Part shown: positions 7,311-15,281 of the stretch, piece by piece
Layout of the letters: each line of letters opens with the position of its first letter
Numbering within the stretch: position 1 is the first letter of the stretch
Origin: CAVZCK01 sp963798805
GTDB lineage: Bacteria > Pseudomonadota > Alphaproteobacteria > Rhizobiales > Rhodomicrobiaceae
Assembly: GCA_963798805.1 (NCBI GenBank)
Contig: CAWCVC010000017.1
Span: 62,001-126,000 of the forward strand
DNA length: 64,000 bases
Direction: 5' to 3'
The notes under the pieces: generated by a model
What the model saw: the letters and a program-made list of their open reading frames with translations, nothing else
Databases searched by the model: none
What the model was told of the DNA's origin: nothing
Made by a program: the position numbers and the translations under genes

Positions 7311-8579
7311 ATGTTTCGCAGTCCAGTTCCGAGGGGATCTTTCCTGTCAAGAGCAGCCTGTGCGCTATTAGGCGCCACGCTCGCCGCGAGCGTCGCCGCG
7401 CCGGCGCAAGCCGCGGACAAGGAGCCGATCAAGATCGGCGTCATCGCCGAAGCGCAGGCGGTGGCAGGCTCTTCCATCCCGCTCGCGGCGCAGCTTGCCG
7501 CCGATGAGATCAACGCGAAGGGCGGCGTTGGCGGACGCCAGATCAAGATTTTCGTCTATGACGATCACTCCTCCGCCGCCGATGCGGTCCGCGCCTTTCA
7601 GCGCGCCGTCAGCGAGGACAAGGTCAACGTCGTCATCGCCAGCTATGTCAGCGAGGTGGTGCTGGCCCTGCAACCATGGGCGGCCCGGCTCAAGACCGTG
7701 ATGATTACGCCCGGCGCGGCCTCCGATGTGATCACGGCCAATATCGCCAAGGACTACGACCACAACAAATACACTTTCCATGGCTATCTAACCTCCGGCG
7801 CCCTGGCCGAGTTGGTGTGCGCGGCGGCGAAAGACCTGCTCGTCGACGGCCTGAAGATGAAATCGGCGGTGATCATGAGCGAGGACGCCGCCTGGACGAC
7901 ACCGCTCGACGCCGGCTACGAGAAATGCCTACCGCGCATCGGCCTGAAGGTCCTCGACCACATCCGCTTCTCGCCGGACACGACCGACTTCACGCCGATC
8001 TTCAACCGCATCGAAGGGCTGAAGCCGGACGTGATGATCACCGGCATCTCCCATGTCGGGACGCAGCCGACGGTGCAGTGGAAGAACCAGGAGGTTCCGA
8101 TCCCGATGTTCGGCATTTCCTCGCAGGCGACCAATTCCAACTTCTGGAAAGACACCAACGGCGCCACGGACGGCGTGCTCTATCAGGGCGTCTCCGGGAC
8201 CGGCGTGCCGACCACACCGAAGACGCTGCCTTTCGTCGACGCCTTCCACAAGAAATACGGCAACTTCCCGAGCTATTGCGGCTATACGGCCTATGACGAG
8301 GTCTATTACCTCTCCGATGCCATCAACCGTGCCGGCTCGGACGACAGCGACAAGCTGGTCAAGGCACTGGAGGCGACCGACTATGAAGGCACCATCGGGC
8401 GCGTTATGTTCCTGCCGAAGGGCGATCCGCGCGTCCACGGCCTGAAGACCGGCCCCGGCTATATCACCGGGCTGATGCTGCAGTGGCAGAACGGCAAGCA
8501 GGTCAATCTCTGGCCGGCAAAGCTCGCCAACGGTAAGCTGCAGTTCCCCTCCTTCATCAAAGTTCACGCCTCGAATTAG
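7311..8579 (+). CDS. Branched-chain amino acid-type ABC transporter substrate-binding protein
   Basis: A 422-residue periplasmic binding protein of the LivJ/LivK (Peripla_BP_6) class. A signal peptide with basic start, hydrophobic core and an AQAA-type cleavage site covers about residues 1-32; then comes KIGVIAEAQAVAGSSIPLAAQLAADEINAKGG in shortened form, typical of the family. Start ATG 7311 has GGAGG eight bases upstream; the frame extending back to 6435 is an artefact over the divergent gene. A strong hairpin terminator follows, then the two permeases and the fused ATPase, so this is the substrate-recognition part of that importer. The ligand is not evident; this class also binds aromatic and carboxylic compounds. 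Confidence 0.88.
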   Translation: MFRSPVPRGSFLSRAACALLGATLAASVAAPAQAADKEPIKIGVIAEAQAVAGSSIPLAAQLAADEINAKGGVGGRQIKIFVYDDHSSAADAVRAFQRAVSEDKVNVVIASYVSEVVLALQPWAARLKTVMITPGAASDVITANIAKDYDHNKYTFHGYLTSGALAELVCAAAKDLLVDGLKMKSAVIMSEDAAWTTPLDAGYEKCLPRIGLKVLDHIRFSPDTTDFTPIFNRIEGLKPDVMITGISHVGTQPTVQWKNQEVPIPMFGISSQATNSNFWKDTNGATDGVLYQGVSGTGVPTTPKTLPFVDAFHKKYGNFPSYCGYTAYDEVYYLSDAINRAGSDDSDKLVKALEATDYEGTIGRVMFLPKGDPRVHGLKTGPGYITGLMLQWQNGKQVNLWPAKLANGKLQFPSFIKVHASN

Positions 8580-8587
8580 CGTGATCC

Positions 8588-8620
8588 AAGCCCCCGGCCC
8601 TGGACCGGGGGCTTTCGTTT
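8588..8620 (+). terminator. Rho-independent terminator/attenuator after the binding-protein gene
   Basis: A perfect 10-bp stem (AAGCCCCCGG at 8588-8597 with CCGGGGGCTT at 8605-8614), a 7-base loop and a T-rich tail follow 8 bases after the stop codon. Its place between the binding-protein and permease genes suits differential expression, with more binding protein than permease. Confidence 0.8.
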
Positions 8621-8725
8621 CATCTGCGGCGCCGTCCGCCGGAAACCCGGAGCAATGAACATTTCGGGCATGTGGAGCCTCAGCGGGTTCCGGCCGGAAC
8701 GAACCCCTGGAGTGGGAGCCAGCCC

Positions 8726-9601
8726 TTGCTAACTTTGCAGATCCTGATCGACGGATTCGCTGTCGGCGCCCTTTATGCGCTCGGCGCGACCGGCTTTACG
8801 CTGATTTTCGGCGTCTCCGGCGTCCTCAATCTCTCGCATGGCGCGCTGATGGTCGCCGCCGCCGTCGCCGCCTGGGCCGCCGGCGCCGAACTCGGCATGA
8901 ACACCTATGCCGGAGCGGCCTTCGGCGTTGCCGTCAGCGTAGTGCTGGCGCTCGTTACCTATGGCTTCGTCGTACAGCCCATTCAGCGTTCGCGCGCCAT
9001 CCGCAATGAGGAGAAGGAGATCTTCATCCTCACCGCGACGCTGCTCTGGGGCATCATCATCCAGGAGCTGATCGCCTATTTCTTCACCAGCAACGCCAAG
9101 ACGGTGCTGCCCATCGTCGACGGCGTCGTCGATATTTTCGGCGTCAGGACCCCCGCCAACGAAATCTTCACCGCCATCGTCTGCTGGCTGGCCATTGCGC
9201 TCTTGTGGCTGCTGGTCAACCGCACCCGCGCCGGCAAGGCGGTCCTGGCCGCCTCGATGAATGCGCGCGGCGTCACGCTGCTCGGCATCGAGCTGTCCTG
9301 GATCTATATCGCGGTTTGGGTGATCTATGGCGTCCTTGCGGGCCTCGCCGGCGTCCTGCTCGGCATGTTCCTCGGCGTGAGTTCCTACAGCGTTGGCCCA
9401 CTCACCGGCAGTGCCTTCTCCATCGTCGTCCTGGGCGGCCTCGGCAGCGTCACCGGCTCGCTGATCGCGGCTTATGTCGTCGGCTATATCGAGACGCTCA
9501 CCGCCTATCTCATCTCGCCGGCCTATCGCTTCATCCCCTCCCTGCTTCTGCTCGTCGCGGTGATGTATGTGCGGCCGCATGGACTCTTGGGGAGGCGGTG
9601 A
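8726..9601 (+). CDS. Branched-chain amino acid-type ABC transporter permease (LivH class)
   Basis: A permease of about 291 residues with eight or so hydrophobic segments. Family signatures are ALGATGFTLIFGVSGVLNLSHGALM near the start and GVLLGMFLGVSSYSVGP followed by FSIVVLGGLGSVTGSLI, the loop that contacts the ATPase. I favour the TTG at 8726, which has GGGAG seven bases upstream and gives the family length; a GTG at 8672 would add 18 untypical residues. A 26-codon ORF (8655-8735) with a GGAG site ends across this TTG and could couple translation. Confidence 0.82.
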   Translation: MLTLQILIDGFAVGALYALGATGFTLIFGVSGVLNLSHGALMVAAAVAAWAAGAELGMNTYAGAAFGVAVSVVLALVTYGFVVQPIQRSRAIRNEEKEIFILTATLLWGIIIQELIAYFFTSNAKTVLPIVDGVVDIFGVRTPANEIFTAIVCWLAIALLWLLVNRTRAGKAVLAASMNARGVTLLGIELSWIYIAVWVIYGVLAGLAGVLLGMFLGVSSYSVGPLTGSAFSIVVLGGLGSVTGSLIAAYVVGYIETLTAYLISPAYRFIPSLLLLVAVMYVRPHGLLGRR

Positions 9602-9602
9602 G

Positions 9603-10529
9603 GTGCTGAACCGTCTCTTCTCGTCGCCGTTATTCTGGTTCGTCGCCATTGCCGTTACCGTGGCGACGGTGCTGCCGCTTTGGGTTTCGGGCTACATTCT
9701 GGGGCTTTTGACGGTCGCTTATTATTTCGGCGTGTTTTCCATGGCCTGGGACCTGCTGTTCGGTTTCGCCAATGAGGTGAATTTCGGCCCGACCTTCCTG
9801 CTCGGCCTCGGGGCTTACACGGCCGGCATCGTCGACAACCGCTATGGCCTGCCGATCTGGGTCTGCGTGGCGCTCGGCGCGGTCGCCGCCATGATCGCAG
9901 GGCTGGTTCTCGCTCTGCCGGCGTTGCGCGTCAGCGGCCCCTATTTCAGCCTGACCACCGTCGTCGCCGTGCTCATACTGCAGAACCTGATCGTCGTCTT
10001 CGCCGGCCTGACCGGTGGCGAGATCGGCCTGATGGTGCCGGACGTCATCAGCATCGATGCATCCGTCAATTACTGGATCGCGCTTGGCTTCATGGTGATC
10101 AGCGGGGCGATCCTCTATTCCCTGTCGCGCTCGCCGGTCGGGCTCATCCTGCAGGCGAGCGGCCAGGACAAGATCCAGGCTGCCGCACTCGGGTTCAACG
10201 TCGCCAAGCACAAGCTGGTGGCATTTCTCATCAGCGCCCTTTTCTCCGGGCTCGGCGGCGCTCTCCTGGTCTTCTACATGGGCACCGCCTCCGTCAGCAC
10301 TTTGATCGACATCGCCGTCGGCGTGCAGATCATCATCGCCGCCGTGCTCGGCGGACGGCGCACCATCATCGGCGCCGCCATCGGCTCGATCTTCCTGATC
10401 GGCATGAGCGAGGCGCTGCGCCCGACGGGCGAGTTGGCGACGCTGATCGTCTCGATCACGGCGCTGCTTGTCGTGCTCTTCTTCCCGAACGGCTTCTTTG
10501 GCATGATCGCAAGGCGGGAGAGGGCATGA
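9603..10529 (+). CDS. Branched-chain amino acid-type ABC transporter permease (LivM class)
   Basis: A 308-residue permease, partner of the upstream LivH-type protein. It has multiple membrane helices, the LivM stretch AWDLLFGFANEVNFGPTFLLG in shortened form, LPALRVSGPYFSLTTVV and the EAA-like loop QDKIQAAALGFNVAKHKLVAF. Start GTG 9603 lies one base after the previous stop and six bases after a GGGGAGG site that itself sits inside the end of livH. Its stop overlaps the ATPase start as ATGA. Confidence 0.87.
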   Translation: MLNRLFSSPLFWFVAIAVTVATVLPLWVSGYILGLLTVAYYFGVFSMAWDLLFGFANEVNFGPTFLLGLGAYTAGIVDNRYGLPIWVCVALGAVAAMIAGLVLALPALRVSGPYFSLTTVVAVLILQNLIVVFAGLTGGEIGLMVPDVISIDASVNYWIALGFMVISGAILYSLSRSPVGLILQASGQDKIQAAALGFNVAKHKLVAFLISALFSGLGGALLVFYMGTASVSTLIDIAVGVQIIIAAVLGGRRTIIGAAIGSIFLIGMSEALRPTGELATLIVSITALLVVLFFPNGFFGMIARRERA

Positions 10530-12001
10530 GAGCAGATACGCTGACCTGCCTGAGCGTAAAAGGGCTCACCAAACGTTTCGGCGGCCTCGTCGCCGTCGAC
10601 AAGTTGGACTTCGATCTGAAGCGCGGCGAGATTCTCGGGCTGATCGGGCCGAACGGCTCGGGCAAATCCACGGTGATGAAGCTGATCATGGGCATCGAGC
10701 GGCCGACCGCCGGCTCGATCGTGCTCGACGGCGAGGAGATCGCCGGGCTGCCCCCGCATAAGATCGCGCGCAAGGGCGTCGGTCTTGTCTTCCAGCATTC
10801 GCGGCCGATCCAGCGCCAGACAGTATTCGAGAACATTAAGCTGGCGCTGCTGCCCGACAATCTTCTCAGCCTGTTCAGCGACCCGGAGGTCGACGACCGT
10901 GCCCGCGCAATTGCCGAGAGCGTCGGCCTCGCAGGCGTGCTCGACCGCAGGCCCAGCACCCTGCCCTTCGCCGACCTGCGCAAGCTCGAGCTGGCCAAAG
11001 CCGTCGGCCGCGATCCGCGCGTCGTGCTGGTCGACGAGCCCTTCGCTGGGCTGACCCAGGGCGAGATGGCCTCCTTCGCCGACCTCATCCGCCAGTTCCG
11101 CGCCGAGGGCCGCGCGGTGCTGCTGATCGACCATAATGTGAAGAGCGTCGCCGCCCTGGCCGATCGCGTCATCGCCCTCTATCTCGGCGAGCGGATCGCT
11201 GAAGGCACCGCCGACGAGGTGATGCAGGACGAGACCGTCCGCCGCGTCTATCTCGGCGGCAGCATCGAAACGCATGCGCGGCCGGAGGCATCGTTCCAGG
11301 ACGCCACGCCGCTCCTGCAGGTGAACGACGTCAGCGTCTTCTACGGCAAGGCTCAGGCTCTGGAGCAGGTCTCCGTCCATGCCCATGAAGGCGAGTTCGT
11401 CTCCGTCATCGGCATCAACGGCGCCGGCAAGACCACGCTCTTTAACGCCATATCGGGCTTCGTACCCTATAGCGGCAATATCCTCTGGCGGAACGCTCCC
11501 TTGCGCGGCAAGTCCGCGGCGGCGATTGCGCGGGGCGGCATCGTGCAATGCCCGGAAACGCGCGAGCTGTTCGGCGATCTGACCGTGCGCGAGAATCTCG
11601 ATCTCGGCGGCCAGCATCTCTCCAGGGCCGAAAGCGATGAGCGGCGAAGCTGGCTCTTCGATCTGTTCCCGATCCTGGGCGAGCGGCAGAAGCAGAACGC
11701 CTCGACCCTATCCGGCGGTGAGCAGCAGATGTTGACCATCGCGCGGGCACTGATGACCAAGCCGAAGCTCCTCATCCTCGACGAGCCGACGCTCGGTCTC
11801 GCGCCGGTGATCCTCGAGCACATCTCCAAGGCGCTGGAGCTATTGCGGCAGACCACCTCGATCACGGTGCTGCTCGGCGAGCAGAACGTCACCTTCGCCC
11901 TGCCGCACGCCGACCGCGTCTATGTGCTGGAGCATGCGCGCATCGTCTGGGAGGGGACGCCCGCCCGCTTCGCCGAGGAGATGGGGACGGGCTATCTCTA
12001 G
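10526..12001 (+). CDS. Fused LivG-LivF ABC transporter ATPase
   Basis: A 491-residue protein with two ABC ATPase domains in one chain, where most bacteria have separate LivG and LivF. Domain 1 (about residues 6-245) has Walker A GPNGSGKST, a Q-loop VFQHSRP and Walker B VVLVDEPFAGL, but its signature is LPFADLRKLELAKA, lacking the usual LSGG. Domain 2 (about 255-490) has Walker A GINGAGKTT, signature LSGGEQQ and Walker B LLILDEPTLGLAP. In ABC pairing one composite site would therefore be degenerate. The gene starts inside livM (ATGA). Its TAG stop is formed by the CTAG junction of a hairpin element inserted directly downstream. Confidence 0.88.
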   Translation: MRADTLTCLSVKGLTKRFGGLVAVDKLDFDLKRGEILGLIGPNGSGKSTVMKLIMGIERPTAGSIVLDGEEIAGLPPHKIARKGVGLVFQHSRPIQRQTVFENIKLALLPDNLLSLFSDPEVDDRARAIAESVGLAGVLDRRPSTLPFADLRKLELAKAVGRDPRVVLVDEPFAGLTQGEMASFADLIRQFRAEGRAVLLIDHNVKSVAALADRVIALYLGERIAEGTADEVMQDETVRRVYLGGSIETHARPEASFQDATPLLQVNDVSVFYGKAQALEQVSVHAHEGEFVSVIGINGAGKTTLFNAISGFVPYSGNILWRNAPLRGKSAAAIARGGIVQCPETRELFGDLTVRENLDLGGQHLSRAESDERRSWLFDLFPILGERQKQNASTLSGGEQQMLTIARALMTKPKLLILDEPTLGLAPVILEHISKALELLRQTTSITVLLGEQNVTFALPHADRVYVLEHARIVWEGTPARFAEEMGTGYL

Positions 12002-12072
12002 TGTGGCATCTCGCAATTGCCTTCCCCTTTCGCAGCGGCCTCGGCAAGGCAATTGCGAGACATAAGCCACAC
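12001..12072. repeat. Hairpin element, type A, copy 1 (GTGTGGC ends)
   Basis: A 72-bp imperfect palindrome flanked by TA on both sides. Left arm GTGTGGCATCTCGCAATTG; right arm is its complement with four extra bases and ends GCCACAC. It begins at the third base of the fused ATPase stop codon. Ends and TA flanks match the IS630-type element at 61.9 kb in style (GTG...CAC in CTAG). Confidence 0.75.
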
Positions 12073-12091
12073 TAAAGCATTGAGTTTGCTA

Positions 12092-12157
12092 GTGTCCCGT
12101 CTCCGAATTGCCGAAAGTGCTTGCGGCAAATTGGTCGGCAATTCGGAGACGGGACAC
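12092..12157. repeat. Hairpin element, type B, copy 1 (GTGTCCC ends)
   Basis: A 66-bp near-perfect palindrome flanked by TA inside CTAG on both sides. Left arm GTGTCCCGTCTCCGAATTGC, right arm its exact complement. The inner arm carries CTCCG/CGGAG where copy 3 (52644) carries CTCCA/TGGAG, a paired change. Confidence 0.75.
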
Positions 12158-12159
12158 TA

Positions 12160-12203
12160 GTGGAGCGAATTTGACATTTGAGCCCCGCCTGCCGCACGTT
12201 TGC
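12160..12203. repeat. Hairpin element, type D, left half only
   Basis: GTGGAGCGAATTTGACATTT follows the CTAG shared with the type B element. The same sequence at 46.1 kb is followed by a complementary right arm that is missing here, where the type C element begins. So this is a half-copy. Confidence 0.5.
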
Positions 12204-12205
12204 TA

Positions 12206-12277
12206 GTGGTTCTTTAATTCTAACACTCGCAAGAGTGCTCGCCGCAGGTGGGATGCGAGTGTTAAAAATTGAACCAC
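12206..12277. repeat. Hairpin element, type C, copy 1 (GTGGTTC ends)
   Basis: A 72-bp imperfect palindrome in CTAG, ending GAACCAC. Inner arms TAACACTCGCA and TGCGAGTGTTA are exact complements. It ends 21 bases before the next gene, so it may affect that gene's leader. The whole interval 12002-12298 is made of such elements and holds no gene. Confidence 0.7.
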
Positions 12278-12298
12278 TAGAGGATCGGTGATAAGTCG

Positions 12299-13858
12299 AT
12301 GACGGAGCGGCCGATGAACGGGGCCGAAAGCATCGTGCGCACGCTGCTGGGCGGCGGGGTCGATGTCTGCTTTGCCAATCCGGGCACATCCGAGATGCAT
12401 TTCGTCGCCGCCCTCGACCGGGTCGAGGGTATGCGCTGCATTCTCGGCCTCGCCGAGGGCGTGGTTACGGGCGCGGCGGACGGCTATGCGCGCATGGCCG
12501 GGAAGCCGGCGGCGACGCTGCTGCATCTCGGCCCTGGCCTCGCCAACGGGCTTGCTAATCTGCACAATGCCAAAAAGGCCGCCACGCCGATCGTCAATAT
12601 CGTCGGCGACCATGCCACCTATCACCGCTCGCTCGATGCTCCGCTCACCTCCGATATCGAGACGGCGGCGCGGCCTTTCTCGGACTGGGTCAAGACATCG
12701 CCGGACGCGCGCTCGGCCTCAGCCGACGCTGCAGCCGCCATCGCTGCCGCGCGCAAGCCCCCCGGCCGCGTCGCCACGCTGATCCTGCCGGCCGATACGG
12801 CCTGGAACGAGGCTGAGGGGCTGGCCGAAATCCCCGAGGTTCCCGCCCTCGGAGACGTCAGCGCCGAGGCGGTTGCGGAAGCGGTCTCCGTTCTGCGCAG
12901 CGGCGAGCCCGCGGTGCTGCTGATGAGCGGCAGGGCCTTGAGTGAAGCCGCGCTCGACTTTGCCGGCCGCATCGCCGCCAAGACCGGCGCCAGCCTGATG
13001 GCCGCCACCTTCAACGCCCGCATGGCGCGCGGCGGCGGCCGCGTGCCGATCAACCGCCTGCCCTACCCCGTCGACCTGGCGCTCAAGGCGCTCGCCCCGT
13101 TCCGGCATATCATCCTCGTCGAGACCAAGCGGCCGGTTGCCTTCTTCGCCTATCCCGATAAGCCGAGCCTGCTTGCGCCGGAGGATGCGCAGATGCATGT
13201 GCTGAGCGAGCGCGGCCAGGATTCGCTCAAGGCGCTCGAATGGCTGGCCGATGAGCTCGGCGCGCGGGACACCGAGCCGAAGCGCTCGCCTCTCGCGCCG
13301 CCCTCGCCGGCAACCGGTCCGGTCACGCCCGAGGCGCTCGCCACCTCCATTGCTGCCCTGTTGCCCGAGGAAGCCATCGTCGTCGACGAATCCATCACCA
13401 CCGGCCGTTCCTTCTTCCGCCCGTCGCATACCAGCCGTCCGCATGACTGGCTGCAGAATATGGGCGGCTCGATCGGCATCGGCCTGCCGCTCGCGACCGG
13501 CGCGGCGATCGCCTGCCCTGACCGCAGGGTCGTCTGCCTCGAAGCCGACGGCAGCGGCATGTACACGCTTCAGGCGCTGTGGACGCAGGCGCGCGAGGGC
13601 TGCGACGTGACCGTGCTCGTCTTCGCCAACCGCGCCTACAACATTCTCCGGGACGAGTTCGTCAATGTCGGCGCACAGAATGCCGGCCCGAAGGCGCTCA
13701 GCATGTTCGATCTGGGCAATCCACCCCTCGACTGGGTGTCGCTGGCACGCGGCATGGGTGTTGAGGCCGTGCGGGTGGAGGACATGGGCGCTTTCAATCG
13801 CGCTTTCGCCGGCAGCCTGGCCAATGCGGGGCCCTACCTCATCGAAATCGTCTGCTGA
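12299..13858 (+). CDS. Thiamine diphosphate-dependent enzyme, acetolactate synthase/benzoylformate decarboxylase-like
   Basis: A 519-residue ThDP enzyme with the three-domain plan of acetolactate synthase-like proteins. The N-terminal PYR domain has the conserved glutamate in LGLAEGVVTGAADGYARM (about residue 52); the C-terminal PP domain has LEADGSGMYTLQALWTQ with a downstream asparagine (FANRAYNIL), the ThDP/Mg motif. No FAD or regulatory-subunit feature is visible and no ilvH is nearby, so valine biosynthesis is unlikely. A decarboxylase or carboligase in catabolism, perhaps of the compound taken up by the adjacent importer, is inferred. ATG 12299 or ATG 12314 (behind GGAG) could be the start. 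Confidence 0.82.
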   Translation: MTERPMNGAESIVRTLLGGGVDVCFANPGTSEMHFVAALDRVEGMRCILGLAEGVVTGAADGYARMAGKPAATLLHLGPGLANGLANLHNAKKAATPIVNIVGDHATYHRSLDAPLTSDIETAARPFSDWVKTSPDARSASADAAAAIAAARKPPGRVATLILPADTAWNEAEGLAEIPEVPALGDVSAEAVAEAVSVLRSGEPAVLLMSGRALSEAALDFAGRIAAKTGASLMAATFNARMARGGGRVPINRLPYPVDLALKALAPFRHIILVETKRPVAFFAYPDKPSLLAPEDAQMHVLSERGQDSLKALEWLADELGARDTEPKRSPLAPPSPATGPVTPEALATSIAALLPEEAIVVDESITTGRSFFRPSHTSRPHDWLQNMGGSIGIGLPLATGAAIACPDRRVVCLEADGSGMYTLQALWTQAREGCDVTVLVFANRAYNILRDEFVNVGAQNAGPKALSMFDLGNPPLDWVSLARGMGVEAVRVEDMGAFNRAFAGSLANAGPYLIEIVC

Positions 13859-13924
13859 GCGCGGTCGTCTTGAACGGAAACGGCTCCGCTGCCTCGATCG
13901 CGGGCTCCACAGCTCCTGCAGGGA

Positions 13925-13960
13925 GCGTCGTCCCGGAAACGCCGCAGGCGTTGTCCGCGA
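13925..13960. repeat. REP-like palindromic sequence
   Basis: GTCGTCCCGGAAACGCCGC followed by AGGCGTTGTCCGCGACC forms a short stem (AACGCC/GGCGTT) inside a dispersed motif often seen between genes in Hyphomicrobiales. The rest of 13859-14057 shows nothing else. Confidence 0.4.
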
Positions 13961-14057
13961 CCCAATTCCACTATCCGCCCACGCGTGCCGTGCAATTAAG
14001 CCAATAGGCCAACTCAAGGCCGGCGCGACGTCCGAATATTCGTTTGCCGTGCTCCTC

Positions 14058-15281
14058 TCACTCGCCCGCAACCTTCAACATCGCCTGCAAAAGCACATTC
14101 GTGCCGGCTTCGGCGTCGGCAGGCGTGATGTTCTCCAGCTCATTGTGACTGAGCCCGCGCTCGCAGGGAATGAAGATCATCGCCGTCGGCGCAACGTCGG
14201 CCACATAGACCGCATCGTGCCCCGCGCCGCTGACGATGTCGCGATGCTTGAGGCCAAGCCCCGCGGCGGATGAGCGCACGGCCCCGATGCATGACGGGTC
14301 GAAGGCGAGCGCCGGAAAGGAGAAGAACGGCCTCAGCGCGATTTCGACGCCGGTCTCCTTCGCCGTTGCCTCGACGGCGTTGCGGATCGCCTGCTCCATG
14401 GCGGCGAGGCCGTCATCGGTCTCGTGCCGCGTGTCGATGGTTAGCCAGGCCGATCCCGGAATGACATTGCGGGAGCTCGGCGTGATCGCAATACGGCCCA
14501 CAGTGCCGCGCCCGCCATTCTCGATCGCAATCGCATTGACGGCCTCGATGATCTTCGCCGCCGCAAGCAGCGCGTCCCGGCGGCGGTCCATCGGCGTCGT
14601 GCCCGCATGGGCGTCCATGCCGGTCAGATCGGCCTCGAACCAGCGCTGGCCCATGGCGCCGGTCACCACGCCGATGGTGCAGCCCTCCTCCTCAAGGATC
14701 GGGCCCTGCTCGATATGGGCCTCGAAATAGGCAGCAAGCGGCCTCGCCGCACAAGGCACGGCGCCCAGATAGCCGATGCGCTTCAGCTCATCGTCGAACT
14801 GCCGGCCCTCGTCGTCTGTGATGGCATATACCCAATCGCGCGAAAACGCGCCGGCGAACACACCGGAGCTGACCATGGGCGGCGAAAAGCGCGCGCCCTC
14901 CTCATTGGTCCAGGAGACGATCTCGACTGGATGCTCGGTTTCGAGGCCCGCATCGTTCATCGCCCGGACGGCTTCGAGCGCCGCCAGCACGCCATAGGCG
15001 CCATCGAACTTGCCGCCGGTCGGCTGGCTGTCGAGATGGCTGCCGGCGAGAACGGGCGGCAGCTCCGGACTCCGGCCTTGCCGCCGGCCGAAGATATTGC
15101 CCATCTCATCGACCGTCACCTCAAGGCCCGCATCCCGGCACCAGGCGACGAACAGATCGCGGCTCGCCTTGTCCTCGTCCGTCAGCGTCAGCCGGCGCAC
15201 ACCGCCTTTGGGCGTGCCTCCGATCGCGGCCATCTCCATCAGGCTGCGCCACAGGCGCTCTCCGTCGGCTTTCACTGTCAT
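14058..15281 (-). CDS. Zn-dependent hydrolase, N-carbamoyl-L-amino acid hydrolase/allantoate amidohydrolase family
   Basis: A 407-residue M20-type metallohydrolase. Metal-binding motifs are visible: GSHLDSQPTGGKFDGAYG (His, then bridging Asp), WTNEEGARF (catalytic Glu-Glu), HIEQGPILEEEG, and GAGHDAVYVADVAPTAMIF with CERGLSHNE at the C-terminus. The family cleaves N-carbamoyl amino acids or ureido compounds. The ATG at 15281 overlaps the end of the upstream amidase as ATGA and has GGAG upstream; the ORF running on to 15746 is an artefact. The context of amidase, cyclase and ThDP enzymes suggests catabolism of an amide or ureide; the substrate is unknown. Confidence 0.87.
   Translation of the reverse strand: MTVKADGERLWRSLMEMAAIGGTPKGGVRRLTLTDEDKASRDLFVAWCRDAGLEVTVDEMGNIFGRRQGRSPELPPVLAGSHLDSQPTGGKFDGAYGVLAALEAVRAMNDAGLETEHPVEIVSWTNEEGARFSPPMVSSGVFAGAFSRDWVYAITDDEGRQFDDELKRIGYLGAVPCAARPLAAYFEAHIEQGPILEEEGCTIGVVTGAMGQRWFEADLTGMDAHAGTTPMDRRRDALLAAAKIIEAVNAIAIENGGRGTVGRIAITPSSRNVIPGSAWLTIDTRHETDDGLAAMEQAIRNAVEATAKETGVEIALRPFFSFPALAFDPSCIGAVRSSAAGLGLKHRDIVSGAGHDAVYVADVAPTAMIFIPCERGLSHNELENITPADAEAGTNVLLQAMLKVAGE

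Noticed and set aside
10274..11617. A 447-codon minus-strand ORF
   Set aside because: Shadow of the fused ABC ATPase, which carries Walker and signature motifs on the plus strand.
12299..13858. Biosynthetic acetolactate synthase (ilvB)
   Set aside because: No ilvN/ilvH or ilvC nearby and the context is catabolic; the ThDP fold alone does not define the reaction.
12719..14071. A 450-codon minus-strand ORF
   Set aside because: Shadow of the ThDP enzyme gene; low-complexity Arg/Gly composition.
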